A stretch of 64,000 nt of DNA, taken from the NCBI RefSeq assembly GCF_000022605.2, contig NC_013454.1, forward strand, positions 496,001 through 560,000. The letters are read 5' to 3'. Of this stretch, positions 37,615-46,755 are shown piece by piece. The notes under the pieces were generated by a model that was given only the letters and a program-made list of their open reading frames with translations, was not told where the DNA came from and ran no database searches. The DNA is from Blattabacterium sp. (Blattella germanica) str. Bge. GTDB taxonomy: Bacteria; Bacteroidota; Bacteroidia; Flavobacteriales; Blattabacteriaceae. Each line of letters starts with the position of its first letter. The first letter of the stretch is position 1. Made by a program: the position numbers and the translations under genes.

Positions 37615-37937
37615 TAGTTTTGTTTTGTCGGATATCACAAATAAATCTTCATCCTCTTTCTTCATGTAAAATTTTTCTCTTGCTAATTTTTCTAGATATT
37701 TAGGGTCTGTAGTCAATTTTTTTAAATGATTTTCTTCTAATAAAATTTTCTTTTTCAAAGAGTCTCTATCCAATGTCATTTGTTGAATACTTTTCTTAAA
37801 CTTATAATGTAGTATCAAAGAATTGGAATCAAAAAAAGATATCCATATGAAGAAAAAAAACTTATCCAAAAATATTTGTTTTTAAATATTTTATATTTTT
37901 TTCCATTTTCACGTTTTAAACTGATTATAAAATTCAT
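37582..37937 (-). pseudogene. DivIC/FtsB-like septum formation protein, frameshifted near the N-terminus
   Basis: The frame 37869-37582 begins at a TTG inside the membrane helix (KFFFFIWISFFDSNSLILHY) and continues with a coiled coil (LKKKILLEENHLKKLTTDP) and the family ending LAREKFYMKKEDEDLFVIS. A natural start lies upstream in other frames. With one more T at the T5 run complementary to 37868-37872 the ATG at 37937 gives KYKIFKNKYFLDKFFFF. With one T fewer the ATG at 37906 gives MEKNIKYLKTNILDKFFFF. Flavobacterial DivIC proteins have just this layout. The protein stabilises the divisome with FtsL. Whether it is expressed is open. Confidence 0.7.
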
Positions 37938-37957
37938 AAATACGTTAATGAATAAGC

Positions 37958-38062
37958 TTAAAACAATCCAATAAATACTAAAAAAAGATAGAAAAAAACA
38001 CACCAAAAACCAGATATGGTTATTGCTAAAAAAAGTAAAAATCCTATAAATTTTATTATCAT
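37958..38062 (-). CDS. Tiny hydrophobic ORF, 34 aa, doubtful
   Basis: ATG at 38062 gives MIIKFIGFLLFLAITISGFW and runs to TAA at 37958, hydrophobic throughout. A second hydrophobic frame (LSFFSIYWIVLSLFINVF) overlaps it and joins the DivIC remnant. I do not recognise either. The 38000-38110 region may be the remains of a small membrane protein gene, or just AT-rich leader DNA. Confidence 0.2.
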   Translation of the reverse strand: MIIKFIGFLLFLAITISGFWCVFFYLFLVFIGLF

Positions 38063-38115
38063 AATTTTTTTAAGAAGTTATAATTTTTTCTATAATTTCG
38101 TAAAAAAATAGGACA

Positions 38116-39501
38116 ATGATTTATAGAAAAGAAAAAGATACTTTGGGGATCGTAGAAGTTCCTGTCGATAAATACTGGGGGCCGCAAACAGAAAGATCTA
38201 GGAAAAATTTTAGAATCGGACCAGAAGCTTCTATGCCTATAGAAATTATTCATTCTTTTGGTTTTTTAAAAAAAGCTGCTGCTCATGCAAACTGTGAATT
38301 TGGTCTTTTATCTAAAAAGAAAAGAGATATTATTTCTTTGGTTTGTGATGAAATTATAGAAGGAAAATTAAATGATCAATTTCCTTTAGTCATATGGCAA
38401 ACAGGATCTGGAACTCACACCAATATGAATGTTAATGAAGTAATTTCCAATAGAGCTCATATTTTAATGGGTGGGGTACTGGGTCAAAACAAATCTTTTA
38501 TACATCCTAATGATGATGTCAATATGTCTCAATCATCTAATGATACTTTTCCTACAGCCATGCATATTGCTTCTTATAAAGAATTAATAGAGAAGACCAT
38601 TCCTTCTATTCAAAAATTAAAAGAAACTTTAGAAAAAAAATCAAAATCATTTCAAGATGTGATCAAAATAGGAAGAACCCATCTGATGGATGCTACTCCT
38701 ATCACTTTAGGACAAGAATTTTCCGGGTATGTTTCTCAAATAGATCATGGATTAGACTCTATTAAAAAAACTTTATATCATCTTTCTGAATTAGCTATAG
38801 GTGGAACGGCTGTTGGTACAGGATTGAATGCTCCTAAAGGATATGATACAAAAGTTACTGAATACATATGTCAATATACAGGGGCCCCTTTCAAAGTCGC
38901 AAAAAATAAATTCGAAGCTTTATCATCGCATCATGCGATGGTGGAAGCTCACGGAGCTCTAAAACAAATAGCTGTTTCTTTAATAAAAATATCAAATGAC
39001 ATTCGTTTTTTAGCTTCTGGACCACGTTCAGGAATTGGAGAAATTTATATTCCCGAAAACGAACCCGGATCTTCTATCATGCCTGGAAAAATAAATCCGA
39101 CTCAATGTGAAGCTATTATTATGGTTTGTACCCAAATTATGGGAAATGATGTATCCATTTCCATAGCAGGATCTTCAGGAAACTACGAATTAAATGTTTC
39201 TAAACCATTAATAGTGTATAATTTTTTACAATCTTCCCAACTTCTTGCAGATGCTTGCGCATCTTTTTCTTCTTTTTGTGTAAAAGGAATCAAACCAAAC
39301 TATCAAAGAATTAAAGAATTTTTGGATAAATCTTTGATGCTTATAACAGCACTAAATACTCATATTGGATACGAAAAATCAGCAGAAATTGCCAAATCTG
39401 CTTATGCAAATAATAGAACTTTAAAAGAAGAAGCTATTAGATTAGGATACTTAACTGGGGATAAGTTTGAAGAGTTAGTCAATCCATCAAAAATGGTGTG
39501 A
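38116..39501 (+). CDS. fumC: Fumarate hydratase class II
   Basis: A 461-residue enzyme interconverting fumarate and malate. Signature [15 protein letters not shown], plus [19 protein letters not shown] and [20 protein letters not shown]. Length is normal. It links to the class 1A PyrD in this window, which would consume fumarate as oxidant, and to gltA in the partial TCA cycle expected for such symbionts (inference). The start [16 protein letters not shown] is typical. Confidence 0.97.
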   Translation: MIYRKEKDTLGIVEVPVDKYWGPQTERSRKNFRIGPEASMPIEIIHSFGFLKKAAAHANCEFGLLSKKKRDIISLVCDEIIEGKLNDQFPLVIWQTGSGTHTNMNVNEVISNRAHILMGGVLGQNKSFIHPNDDVNMSQSSNDTFPTAMHIASYKELIEKTIPSIQKLKETLEKKSKSFQDVIKIGRTHLMDATPITLGQEFSGYVSQIDHGLDSIKKTLYHLSELAIGGTAVGTGLNAPKGYDTKVTEYICQYTGAPFKVAKNKFEALSSHHAMVEAHGALKQIAVSLIKISNDIRFLASGPRSGIGEIYIPENEPGSSIMPGKINPTQCEAIIMVCTQIMGNDVSISIAGSSGNYELNVSKPLIVYNFLQSSQLLADACASFSSFCVKGIKPNYQRIKEFLDKSLMLITALNTHIGYEKSAEIAKSAYANNRTLKEEAIRLGYLTGDKFEELVNPSKMV

Positions 39502-39502
39502 A

Positions 39503-40273
39503 TTATGAAAAAAATAAATTTTCTACATTCATATGAATAATATTGGCTATTTTTTCTTCTGATGTAGAATAAATTTGAGAAAGTTTTTTCAAAATTATTC
39601 TTAAATTTTTTGGCTCATTTCTTTTTCCTCTAAAAGGATGTGGAGAAAGATAGGGGGAATCGGTTTCTAGCATTATATGATCCAAACTTATTTTATGCAA
39701 AAATTGACTCACATGATTGTTTTTGAAAGTAATCATTCCTCCAATTCCTATTTTAATTCCTAAGTCAATAATTTTTTTAGCTTCTTCTAGAGTTCCAGAA
39801 AAACAATGGAACACTCCTCTAAGAGAAGAGCTTTTTTCTTTTGATAAAATATGAAAAATGTAATCAAAAGCTTGTCTACAATGTATAACTATGGGAAGTT
39901 TTTTTTTTTTTGCCCATTTTATTTGAGTTTGAAAAGCGTATTCTTGTTCTGATACAAATTTATTTTCTAAATAAAGATCCATTCCAATTTCTCCGATAGA
40001 AATGAAAGAATGTTTCAATAACCATTTTTCAATACTATTTAATTCTTTTTCTAAATTATTTGGAAAAACTTTATTAGGATGAAGCCCTATCATAGGATAA
40101 CATATGTTAGGATATTTTTTTTCTAATTTTAATATATTAGGGATGTCTGAAGTGTCTATAGAAGGAATAAAAAATCTGTGTATTCCTAGATGAATAGCTT
40201 TTTGTATGACACTGTCAATATCTTCAGAAAATTCTTTCATATACAGATGAGCGTGGGTATCAGTAATTTTCAT
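39503..40273 (-). CDS. TatD family metal-dependent hydrolase
   Basis: A 256-residue TIM-barrel hydrolase. Metal ligands in ITDTHAHLYMKEF, SIGEIGMDLY, PIVIHCRQAF, GVFHCFSGTLEEA and LETDSPYLSPHPFRGKRNEP. Family members act as 3'-5' DNases or D-aminoacyl-tRNA deacylases. Subfamily (TatD, YcfH) cannot be fixed by eye. It abuts fumC tail to tail with a 1-bp gap. Confidence 0.93.
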   Translation of the reverse strand: MKITDTHAHLYMKEFSEDIDSVIQKAIHLGIHRFFIPSIDTSDIPNILKLEKKYPNICYPMIGLHPNKVFPNNLEKELNSIEKWLLKHSFISIGEIGMDLYLENKFVSEQEYAFQTQIKWAKKKKLPIVIHCRQAFDYIFHILSKEKSSSLRGVFHCFSGTLEEAKKIIDLGIKIGIGGMITFKNNHVSQFLHKISLDHIMLETDSPYLSPHPFRGKRNEPKNLRIILKKLSQIYSTSEEKIANIIHMNVENLFFS

Positions 40274-40306
40274 GTAATTAATTATTAATTTTAAAAAAAA
40301 TTTTTT

Positions 40307-41176
40307 ATGAAAGCTTATCTATTTCCTGGTCAAGGATCTCAATTTATAGGAATGGGAAAAAACTTATACAAAAACTCTTTTTTGGCAAAAAAATTATTCC
40401 AATTAGCTGATGATGTTTTAGAATTCAGAATCACATCTATAATGTTTGAAGGAACTATGGATGTATTAAAACAAACAAAATACACGCAACTTGCAATTTA
40501 TATATATTCAGTCATAAAAGCAAAAATATCAAATGATTTTAATCCTGATATGGTCGCTGGACATTCTCTTGGTGAATTTTCTGCTTTAGCTGCAATAAAC
40601 GTCTTTTCTTTTGAAAATGGCTTGATATTAGTGAATAAAAGAGCATCAATTATGCAAAAAATTTGTGAATCAATCCATGGAGGAATGGCTGTAGTGTTTG
40701 GGTTGGATGATTCCATTATAGAAGACGTTTGTAAAAATGATAGTGGAATTATTGTTCCGTCTAATTATAATGCCCCTGAACAATTAGTCATTTCCGGTGA
40801 ATATCAAGCTTTGAAAAGAGTTTGTTTTTCTTTAAAAGAAAGAGGAGCCAAAAAAATATTTATTCTTCCTGTTCATGGAGCTTTTCATTCTCCTATCATG
40901 GAACCAGCTAAAAAAGAATTAAAAAAATTTATAAACAAAATTTCTTTTAAAGATTCTAAATGTCCAATCTATCAAAATGTAACCGCTCAATCAGTCATCA
41001 AATCTAACGATATAAAAAAAAATCTTGTAGAACAATTGACTTCTCCTGTAAAATGGAAACAATCTATAGAAAACATGATTACTCATGGAGCTATTTCATT
41101 TACAGAAGTAGGTCCAGGAAATATTTTACAAGGTTTAACGAAAAAAATTTCAAAAAATCTTGCAAAAAAAATATAA
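40307..41176 (+). CDS. fabD: Malonyl-CoA:ACP transacylase
   Basis: A 289-residue acyltransferase. FPGQGSQFIGMGKNLY at the start, the catalytic serine in VAGHSLGEFSALAA and the catalytic histidine in LPVHGAFHSPIMEPA. It loads malonyl groups on acyl carrier protein for fatty acid synthesis, using malonyl-CoA from the AccBC-containing carboxylase at 22.5-24.4 kb. The next gene begins 17 bp downstream. Confidence 0.96.
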   Translation: MKAYLFPGQGSQFIGMGKNLYKNSFLAKKLFQLADDVLEFRITSIMFEGTMDVLKQTKYTQLAIYIYSVIKAKISNDFNPDMVAGHSLGEFSALAAINVFSFENGLILVNKRASIMQKICESIHGGMAVVFGLDDSIIEDVCKNDSGIIVPSNYNAPEQLVISGEYQALKRVCFSLKERGAKKIFILPVHGAFHSPIMEPAKKELKKFINKISFKDSKCPIYQNVTAQSVIKSNDIKKNLVEQLTSPVKWKQSIENMITHGAISFTEVGPGNILQGLTKKISKNLAKKI

Positions 41177-41193
41177 TATAAAACCATGTGATC

Positions 41194-42114
41194 ATGCATC
41201 AACATGAGAATTTTTTTTATAGTCATGGAAAACTGTTGTTAACAGGAGAATATTTTATTTTATGTGGAGCTTGTGGATTAGCTTTACCTACAATTAAAGG
41301 ACAATCATTAACTATATTGAGACACAATTTATCTTCTGTTTTACATTGGAAAAGTTATGATGAAATCAATCAACTTTGGTTTGAAGTTATTTTCAAACTT
41401 CCTTCCTTAGAAATTTTTTATGAAACAGAAAAGAGAACAGCAATGAGGTTAAGAGATCTATTATTAAAATCCAAAAAACTTCAAAAAAGTTTTCTTCATA
41501 ATTCATTGGGAATATATGTAAAAACAAAATTAGAATTTCCTAGAAATTGGGGATTGGGAAGTAGTTCCACTTTAATTCACAACATAGCAAAGTGGGCTCA
41601 AATCGATCCCTATATGTTATTAGGAAATAATTTTCCAGGAAGTGGTTATGATATAGCTTGTGTTACTATATCAAAACCAATAATTTATAAATTGCATAAT
41701 AAAAAACCTCATATTATTCCTATAGATTTTAATCCTCCATTCAAAAATCAACTTTTTTTTCTACATCTCAATAAAAAACAAAATACTTATGATGGAATAC
41801 AATTTTTTCTTTCTCAAAAAAATATATCCAGTCAAAGTATTGAGTCTATATCTTCTATTACTCAAAAAATTACTTTTTGTAAAACATTAGAAGAATTTGA
41901 AGAATTATTATTGAAACATGAAATGATTATATCAAAAATATTGAATATTCCTACCATTAAAGAAACATATTTTCCAGATTATTTAGGATTGGTTAAAAGT
42001 TTAGGCGCATGGGGGGGGGATTTTGTTTTGATAAGCTATAGAGAAGGAATGAGAAATTATTTTTCTAAGAAAGGATTTCATACTCTCATTTCATTTGACC
42101 AGATGATTTTCTAA
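41194..42114 (+). CDS. GHMP kinase family protein, GYDIA type
   Basis: Starting at ATG 41194 the protein has 306 residues. It begins with the sugar/mevalonate kinase pattern FFYSHGKLLLTGEYFILCG, has the ATP loop NWGLGSSSTLIHNIA and the diagnostic GSGYDIACVT, and ends with the GHMP C-terminal motif LGAWGGDFVLIS. The GYDIA subfamily is known from Bacteroidota, often near mevalonate-pathway genes. No other such gene is present here, so the substrate is not known. A GTG two codons upstream is less likely as start. Confidence 0.82.
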   Translation: MHQHENFFYSHGKLLLTGEYFILCGACGLALPTIKGQSLTILRHNLSSVLHWKSYDEINQLWFEVIFKLPSLEIFYETEKRTAMRLRDLLLKSKKLQKSFLHNSLGIYVKTKLEFPRNWGLGSSSTLIHNIAKWAQIDPYMLLGNNFPGSGYDIACVTISKPIIYKLHNKKPHIIPIDFNPPFKNQLFFLHLNKKQNTYDGIQFFLSQKNISSQSIESISSITQKITFCKTLEEFEELLLKHEMIISKILNIPTIKETYFPDYLGLVKSLGAWGGDFVLISYREGMRNYFSKKGFHTLISFDQMIF

Positions 42115-42171
42115 AAATATGGAAATCTACATTTTATTTATATTATATTGTATATTTTAAATTTATTTCAT

Positions 42172-43422
42172 ATGTGCAGCGTTGTTCATTTCGATATCAA
42201 TGGATGTCATTATAAGTTTCCTGTAGTTTATGGAACTTTTTACGAAAAAGCCATTAATATTTCTAAATTAAGAGAAAATACAGGCTTTATGACATTTGAT
42301 CCAGGATTAAAAAATACAGGAATTGCTAAAAGTTCTATCAGTTTCATAGATGGGGAAAAAGGAGACCTTTTATATAGAGGATATCCTATTGAACAAATTA
42401 TTAATAAATGTTCGTTTATGGAAACGAGTTACCTGATTTTAAATGGAGAATTACCCAATACTGCACAATTAAAATATTTCTCTGAAAAAATAAAAAAATT
42501 TAATTATATTAACCAGGAAATTTATCAAATACTTGATAAAATCCCTGATAATTATCATCCAATGGGGATATTATCTTCCTTAACCTATGTTTTGACTGTG
42601 TTTACAAATTGGCTAAAAGAAGAAGATATGTATCTTCATCTTTTAGCCAAACTACCTATATTAGCTGCTTTGACTTACAGAAAAAAAGTAGGACTTCCTC
42701 CTTCTTATGCAGATCATGATCTTGATTATACTTCTAATTTATTAAAAATGTTTTTTTCTGTCCCTAATAAATCTTACCAACAAAATCCAATTATAACGGA
42801 TGCTTTGGATAAACTATTAATCCTGCATGCTGATCATGAGCAAAATTGTTCAACAACTACTGTACGTTTATTAAGTTCTGTTCATTCAGGACTATTTTCA
42901 TCTGTTTCTGCAGGAATTAGTGCTCTTTGGGGAAGATTGCATGGAGGCGCTAATCAAGCTGTAATTGAAATGTTAGAAACGATTTTAAGAAGTGGAGGAA
43001 ATATAAAAAAATGGATAGAAAAAGCAAAAAATAAAAAAGATCCATTTCGATTAATGGGATTTGGACATAGAATTTATAAAAATTTTGATCCTAGAGCAAA
43101 AATAGCGAAAGAAGTAGCTGAAAATCTTATCAACAAATTGGGAATTCTTGATCCAATTTTAGAATTGGCAAAAAATCTTGAAGAAAGTGCCCTTCAAGAT
43201 TCTTATTTTGTGGAAAATAAACTTTATCCCAATATTGATTTTTATTCAGGAATTATTTATCAAGCTATAGGTCTTCCAAAAGACATGTTTACTGTGATGT
43301 TTGCTTTAGGAAGATTGCCAGGATGGATGGCTCATTGGAAAGAAATGAAATTTAATAAAGATCCTATAGGAAGACCTAGACAAATTTATATAGGATCCAA
43401 AAAAAGGAATATAAAGTGCTAA
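42172..43422 (+). CDS. gltA: Citrate synthase
   Basis: The ATG at 42172 gives 416 residues (MCSVVHFDINGCHYKFPVVY). A TTG start 24 bp upstream is possible but unnecessary. Catalytic residues: His in HADHEQNCSTTTVRL, His in MGFGHRIYKNFDPRAKI and Asp in the region LYPNIDFYSGIIYQAI. It condenses oxaloacetate with acetyl-CoA. The hexameric type with an N-terminal beta domain is suggested by the length. tRNA-Leu lies 2 bp after the stop on the other strand. Confidence 0.96.
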   Translation: MCSVVHFDINGCHYKFPVVYGTFYEKAINISKLRENTGFMTFDPGLKNTGIAKSSISFIDGEKGDLLYRGYPIEQIINKCSFMETSYLILNGELPNTAQLKYFSEKIKKFNYINQEIYQILDKIPDNYHPMGILSSLTYVLTVFTNWLKEEDMYLHLLAKLPILAALTYRKKVGLPPSYADHDLDYTSNLLKMFFSVPNKSYQQNPIITDALDKLLILHADHEQNCSTTTVRLLSSVHSGLFSSVSAGISALWGRLHGGANQAVIEMLETILRSGGNIKKWIEKAKNKKDPFRLMGFGHRIYKNFDPRAKIAKEVAENLINKLGILDPILELAKNLEESALQDSYFVENKLYPNIDFYSGIIYQAIGLPKDMFTVMFALGRLPGWMAHWKEMKFNKDPIGRPRQIYIGSKKRNIKC

Positions 43423-43424
43423 AG

Positions 43425-43507
43425 TGCGGGCGAAGGGATTCGAACCCTTACGCCTAATAGGCATCAGATCCTAAGTCTGACGTGTCTACCAATTCCACCA
43501 CGCCCAC
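43425..43507 (-). tRNA. tRNA-Leu (anticodon TAG)
   Basis: 83-nt class II tRNA on the minus strand: acceptor GTGGGCG / CGCCCGC with a T2:G71 wobble and A as discriminator, anticodon arm CAGA-CTTAGGA-TCTG with anticodon TAG, variable arm TGCCTATTAGGCGT, T arm AGGG-TTCGAAT-CCCT. It decodes CUA, the codon used twice in the putative ilvD leader peptide. Confidence 0.95.
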
Positions 43508-43534
43508 TAATTTTTAAATAATTTTATTGTAAAA

Positions 43535-45067
43535 TTAATGAAAAGAAGAAGATATAATTTCATGATTTTCATTGAAAATTTTATATTCCGTATATCCAAA
43601 TGAATCTCTTGGAATTATTTGAATCCATTTTTTATATTTTAACAACCATTTTTGTTGAATAGAAGGAAATCCTTTTTTTAAATAAGCTGAAACAAAAGAA
43701 TGTATGTGCAATTGTATTTTCTGATGATTTTTATTTTTTATAATAGATTCTAGAACAAATTCTAAACGATGAATATAATGTATAGGGGAATCTTTAGATT
43801 TTTCATTATTGATATTAACTTTTAATTCAGGTCTCACTCTATGACGAGTAAATTGAACTAACCCAAATTTGTTTGGTGGTAAAATTTTGTGTTTAGCTCT
43901 ATCATTTTTCATTTTTTCCTTTAAATGTTCATATAACTGTTTTCTCTGAATAGGTTCAGACATGTCTATAAAATCCACTACAATTATACCTCCCATGTCT
44001 CTTAATCTCAGTTGTCTTGCTATTTCTGTAGCTGCTAATAGATTAATTTTTAATATATTATCAATTCTTTCTGATTCTGTACAATTTTTTTTCATATGAT
44101 TGTTCATTCCGCTATTAACATCTATAACATGCAAAGCTTCAGTGTGTTCTATTATAAGATAAGCCCCATTTTCAAGAGGAACATTTCTACCCAAAAAAAT
44201 TTGTATTTGTTTTTCGATTCCATATTTTTCAAATATGGGAATATTTCCTTTATAATATTTAATAATGTTGATTTTTTCCGGAGCTATTAAAGATAAATAG
44301 GAATGAATTTCTTGACAAAGAAAATTATTGTTACAGTAAATAGATTTAAAATCATCATTGAATGTATCTCTTAATAAACAAGAAGTTTTGCTGATTTCAC
44401 TCAACACCCTAACTGGAGGTGGAGGCAATTTAATCAGATTTTTTAATGTTTTTTTCCATTTTTTGATTAAAAAAATCAGTTCTTCATTCAAAACTTCTTC
44501 TCTTTTATTATGAGAAGCTGTACGAATGATAATACCAAATTCATGAGGTTTTATCTTTCTTATGTAAGAAAGCAATCGACTTTCTTCTTTTGCATTTTTT
44601 ATTTTTTTAGAAATAGAAATTTTTTCTGAAAAAGGAATAAGTATCAAATACCTTCCTGGTATACAAATTTTAGAAGTTAATTTTGGCCCTTTATTAGAAA
44701 TAGGTTCTTTCGAAATTTGAACCAAAATTCTTTGTCCAGGATGCAATATCTTATCTATAGAATTTCTGTTTTCTTTTTTTTCAAAATTGTTAGAGAAAAA
44801 TTTTCTATTCATAGAAATCAACTCTAATATTTTATTTATTTGAAATCCAAGATCGTTGTAATGTAAAAAAGCCCCTTTTGAATGTCCTATATCGATAATA
44901 GCAGCATTTAATCCATACAAAATTTTTTTTACTATTCCTAAATAGATATCTCCTACAGAGAATTTTTTATTGAAAACATCTCTATGAAGCTCTAATAATT
45001 GTCCTTCTTCTAAAAGAGCTATTTCTACTTCTTGTTCTTCTGCATTTATAATTAACTCTTTATTCAT
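43535..45067 (-). CDS. rng: Ribonuclease E/G family protein
   Basis: ATG at 45067 gives 510 residues (MNKELIINAEEQEVEIALLE), the RNase G size; an upstream TTG is rejected. The S1-like RNA-binding region (FSVGDIYLGIVKKILYGLNA), the catalytic DNase I-like part with metal aspartates in LHVIDVNSGMN and GGIIVVDFIDMSEP, and FGLVQFTRHRVRPEL are visible. It trims rRNA 5' ends and decays mRNA. The C-terminal scaffold of RNase E is missing. A 57-bp gap separates it from the bL38-like remnant. Confidence 0.93.
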   Translation of the reverse strand: MNKELIINAEEQEVEIALLEEGQLLELHRDVFNKKFSVGDIYLGIVKKILYGLNAAIIDIGHSKGAFLHYNDLGFQINKILELISMNRKFFSNNFEKKENRNSIDKILHPGQRILVQISKEPISNKGPKLTSKICIPGRYLILIPFSEKISISKKIKNAKEESRLLSYIRKIKPHEFGIIIRTASHNKREEVLNEELIFLIKKWKKTLKNLIKLPPPPVRVLSEISKTSCLLRDTFNDDFKSIYCNNNFLCQEIHSYLSLIAPEKINIIKYYKGNIPIFEKYGIEKQIQIFLGRNVPLENGAYLIIEHTEALHVIDVNSGMNNHMKKNCTESERIDNILKINLLAATEIARQLRLRDMGGIIVVDFIDMSEPIQRKQLYEHLKEKMKNDRAKHKILPPNKFGLVQFTRHRVRPELKVNINNEKSKDSPIHYIHRLEFVLESIIKNKNHQKIQLHIHSFVSAYLKKGFPSIQQKWLLKYKKWIQIIPRDSFGYTEYKIFNENHEIISSSFH

Positions 45068-45123
45068 ACACAAAAACAAGGAAAAAAGTTTTAGAAATTA
45101 GATTAGAAATTACAATAGATTAA

Positions 45124-45217
45124 TTAAGTTTTATTTTTTTTATGCCTATTTTTTCTATTTCTTTTTTTCTTTTATGGGTAGCTATCTTACGTCTTTTTCT
45201 TTTTTTCCGTTTGGCAT
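45124..45217 (-). pseudogene. Very small, very basic ribosome-associated protein (bL38-like), two homopolymer frameshifts
   Basis: From ATG 45217 the frame gives MPNGKKEKDVR and stops. Adding one A in the A7 run complementary to about 45198-45204 and one in the A7 run complementary to 45162-45168 yields MPNGKKRKRRKIATHKRKK followed by RNRKNRHKKNKT and TAA at 45124. That fits the roughly 30-residue Bacteroidota protein I recall as MPSGKKRKRHK.ATHKRKK.R..NRHKKK, thought to be ribosomal (bL38). Identification is from memory. The match of both halves in different frames makes chance unlikely. It lies between HU and RNase G genes. Confidence 0.65.
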
Positions 45218-45273
45218 AATTTTCAATCGTTATTGATTCATCTTCTTTTTTTCTTTTCTTTGTAATTATTTTT

Positions 45274-45558
45274 TTATAGGAACATTTTTTTTACTAATTC
45301 GGTAAAAGATTTTGCCGGTTTAAATGCTGGAATGTTATGCGCAGGAATTACAATAGACTCATCCTTGGATATATGACGTCCCAGTTTTTTAGCTCTATAT
45401 TTAATGATAAATGATCCAAACCCTCTTAAATAAACATTTTCTCCCGAAGTTAGGCTTTGTTTTATTTTTTTCATAAATGTTTCTATCACCTTTTGCGTAT
45501 CAATTCTCTCAGATCCAGTTTCTGATATGATTTCTGTTATTATATCTGCTTTTGTCAT
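45274..45558 (-). CDS. hup: HU family DNA-binding protein
   Basis: A 94-residue HU/IHF protein: MTKADIITEIISETGSERID at the start, the flank GENVYLRGFGSFIIKYRAKK, the DNA-contacting arm (RHISKDESIVIPAHNIPAFK) with the conserved Pro between Ile and Ala, and the usual C-terminus FKPAKSFTELVKK. It bends and compacts DNA. Divergent from mutY, 82-bp spacer. Confidence 0.96.
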   Translation of the reverse strand: MTKADIITEIISETGSERIDTQKVIETFMKKIKQSLTSGENVYLRGFGSFIIKYRAKKLGRHISKDESIVIPAHNIPAFKPAKSFTELVKKMFL

Positions 45559-45640
45559 GTTAAATCATTATATCGAATAACAAAATTCGGTTTCCTAAAT
45601 ATACCAATTTTTTATAAAATTGCTCTAAAATTAAACATAT

Positions 45641-46678
45641 ATGGATTTTTCTAAAAAAATAATAAATTGGTACAAAAAAAATCATAGAAAACTTCCTTGG
45701 AGAGAAACTCAAAATCCATATTATATATTAGTTTCAGAATTTATATTGCAACAAACAAGAATTTCAAAAACTACTATAAAATATTATTCAAACTTTATTA
45801 AAAAATTTCCAGATTTAGAAAAATTAGCTCAAGCAGAGGAAAAAAACGTGTTAAAAGAATGGGAAGGATTGGGTTATTATTCCAGAGCAAGAAACTTGCA
45901 TTCTTTTGCTAAAGAATTAAAAAAAAATAATATCTTTCCAAAAAAATATAAAGAACTAATCAAGTATAAAGGAATAGGTCCATATACAGGAGCCGCTATT
46001 GCATCTATATGTTTTAATGAGGTTATTCCTGCTGTTGATGGAAATGCTTATAGAGTATTTTCTAGATATTTGGGAATTTACGATGATATAACATCTACTG
46101 CAACAAAAAATATGTTTAGAATTCTCATTTTAAAAATGATGGATTATAAATATCCAGGAATTTTTAATCAAGCAATTATGGATATCGGGTCTGTTTTATG
46201 CACTCCAAAAAATGCAAAGTGTTTTTTATGTCCAGTTAAAGATTCTTGTTTTTCCATTAAAAATGATACTGTCTATAAATTCCCTGTAAAAAGAATAAAA
46301 AAATCTATTCTGAAACAGAGATTTTTTTATTATATTTTCATGTATGATCATGATAGAAATATTTGTATCAATAAAAGATCTTCCCAAGATATATGGAAAG
46401 GACTTTATGATTTTCCTTTAATAGAATCAGAAAAAAATCTTTCTGTTGATGAAATTCATGATAAAATTTGGAAAAAATTTCGGATAATTTATTCGAATAC
46501 CATTTATAAAATCAAACATAAAATCACTCATCAAATTTTATATATTCAATTTTTGAATTGTGAAATTTTACGAAATTTTCATTTCCAAAAATTTTTTTTT
46601 GTACCACATTATGAAATAGGAAAGTATCCTTTTCCTAGTCCTATTGTCTTATTTTTAAAACATGAGAAAATGATTTAG
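45641..46678 (+). CDS. mutY: A/G-specific adenine glycosylase MutY
   Basis: A 345-residue base-excision glycosylase that removes A opposite 8-oxoG. WYKKNHRKLPWRETQNPYYI start, catalytic Glu in ILQQTRISKTT region (SEFILQQTR), helix-hairpin-helix YKGIGPYTGAAIASI, catalytic Asp in PAVDGNAYRVFSR, and the 4Fe-4S cluster cysteines in CTPKNAKCFLCPVKDSC. The C-terminal domain resembles MutT and recognises 8-oxoG. First gene of a co-directional run to 51.6 kb. ssb, which commonly sits between mutY and gldE in flavobacteria, is absent here. Confidence 0.95.
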   Translation: MDFSKKIINWYKKNHRKLPWRETQNPYYILVSEFILQQTRISKTTIKYYSNFIKKFPDLEKLAQAEEKNVLKEWEGLGYYSRARNLHSFAKELKKNNIFPKKYKELIKYKGIGPYTGAAIASICFNEVIPAVDGNAYRVFSRYLGIYDDITSTATKNMFRILILKMMDYKYPGIFNQAIMDIGSVLCTPKNAKCFLCPVKDSCFSIKNDTVYKFPVKRIKKSILKQRFFYYIFMYDHDRNICINKRSSQDIWKGLYDFPLIESEKNLSVDEIHDKIWKKFRIIYSNTIYKIKHKITHQILYIQFLNCEILRNFHFQKFFFVPHYEIGKYPFPSPIVLFLKHEKMI

Positions 46679-46755
46679 TGATGAACTCTAATCTTATAGA
46701 TAATGGATTGTTTTGCCATTTTATTTTCTAAAAATTATCATCAAAATTTAATCTA

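Noticed and set aside
42148-42171. TTG start of gltA
   Set aside because: An ATG at 42172 gives a normal citrate synthase; the same reasoning excludes TTG starts for thyA, htpG and rng.
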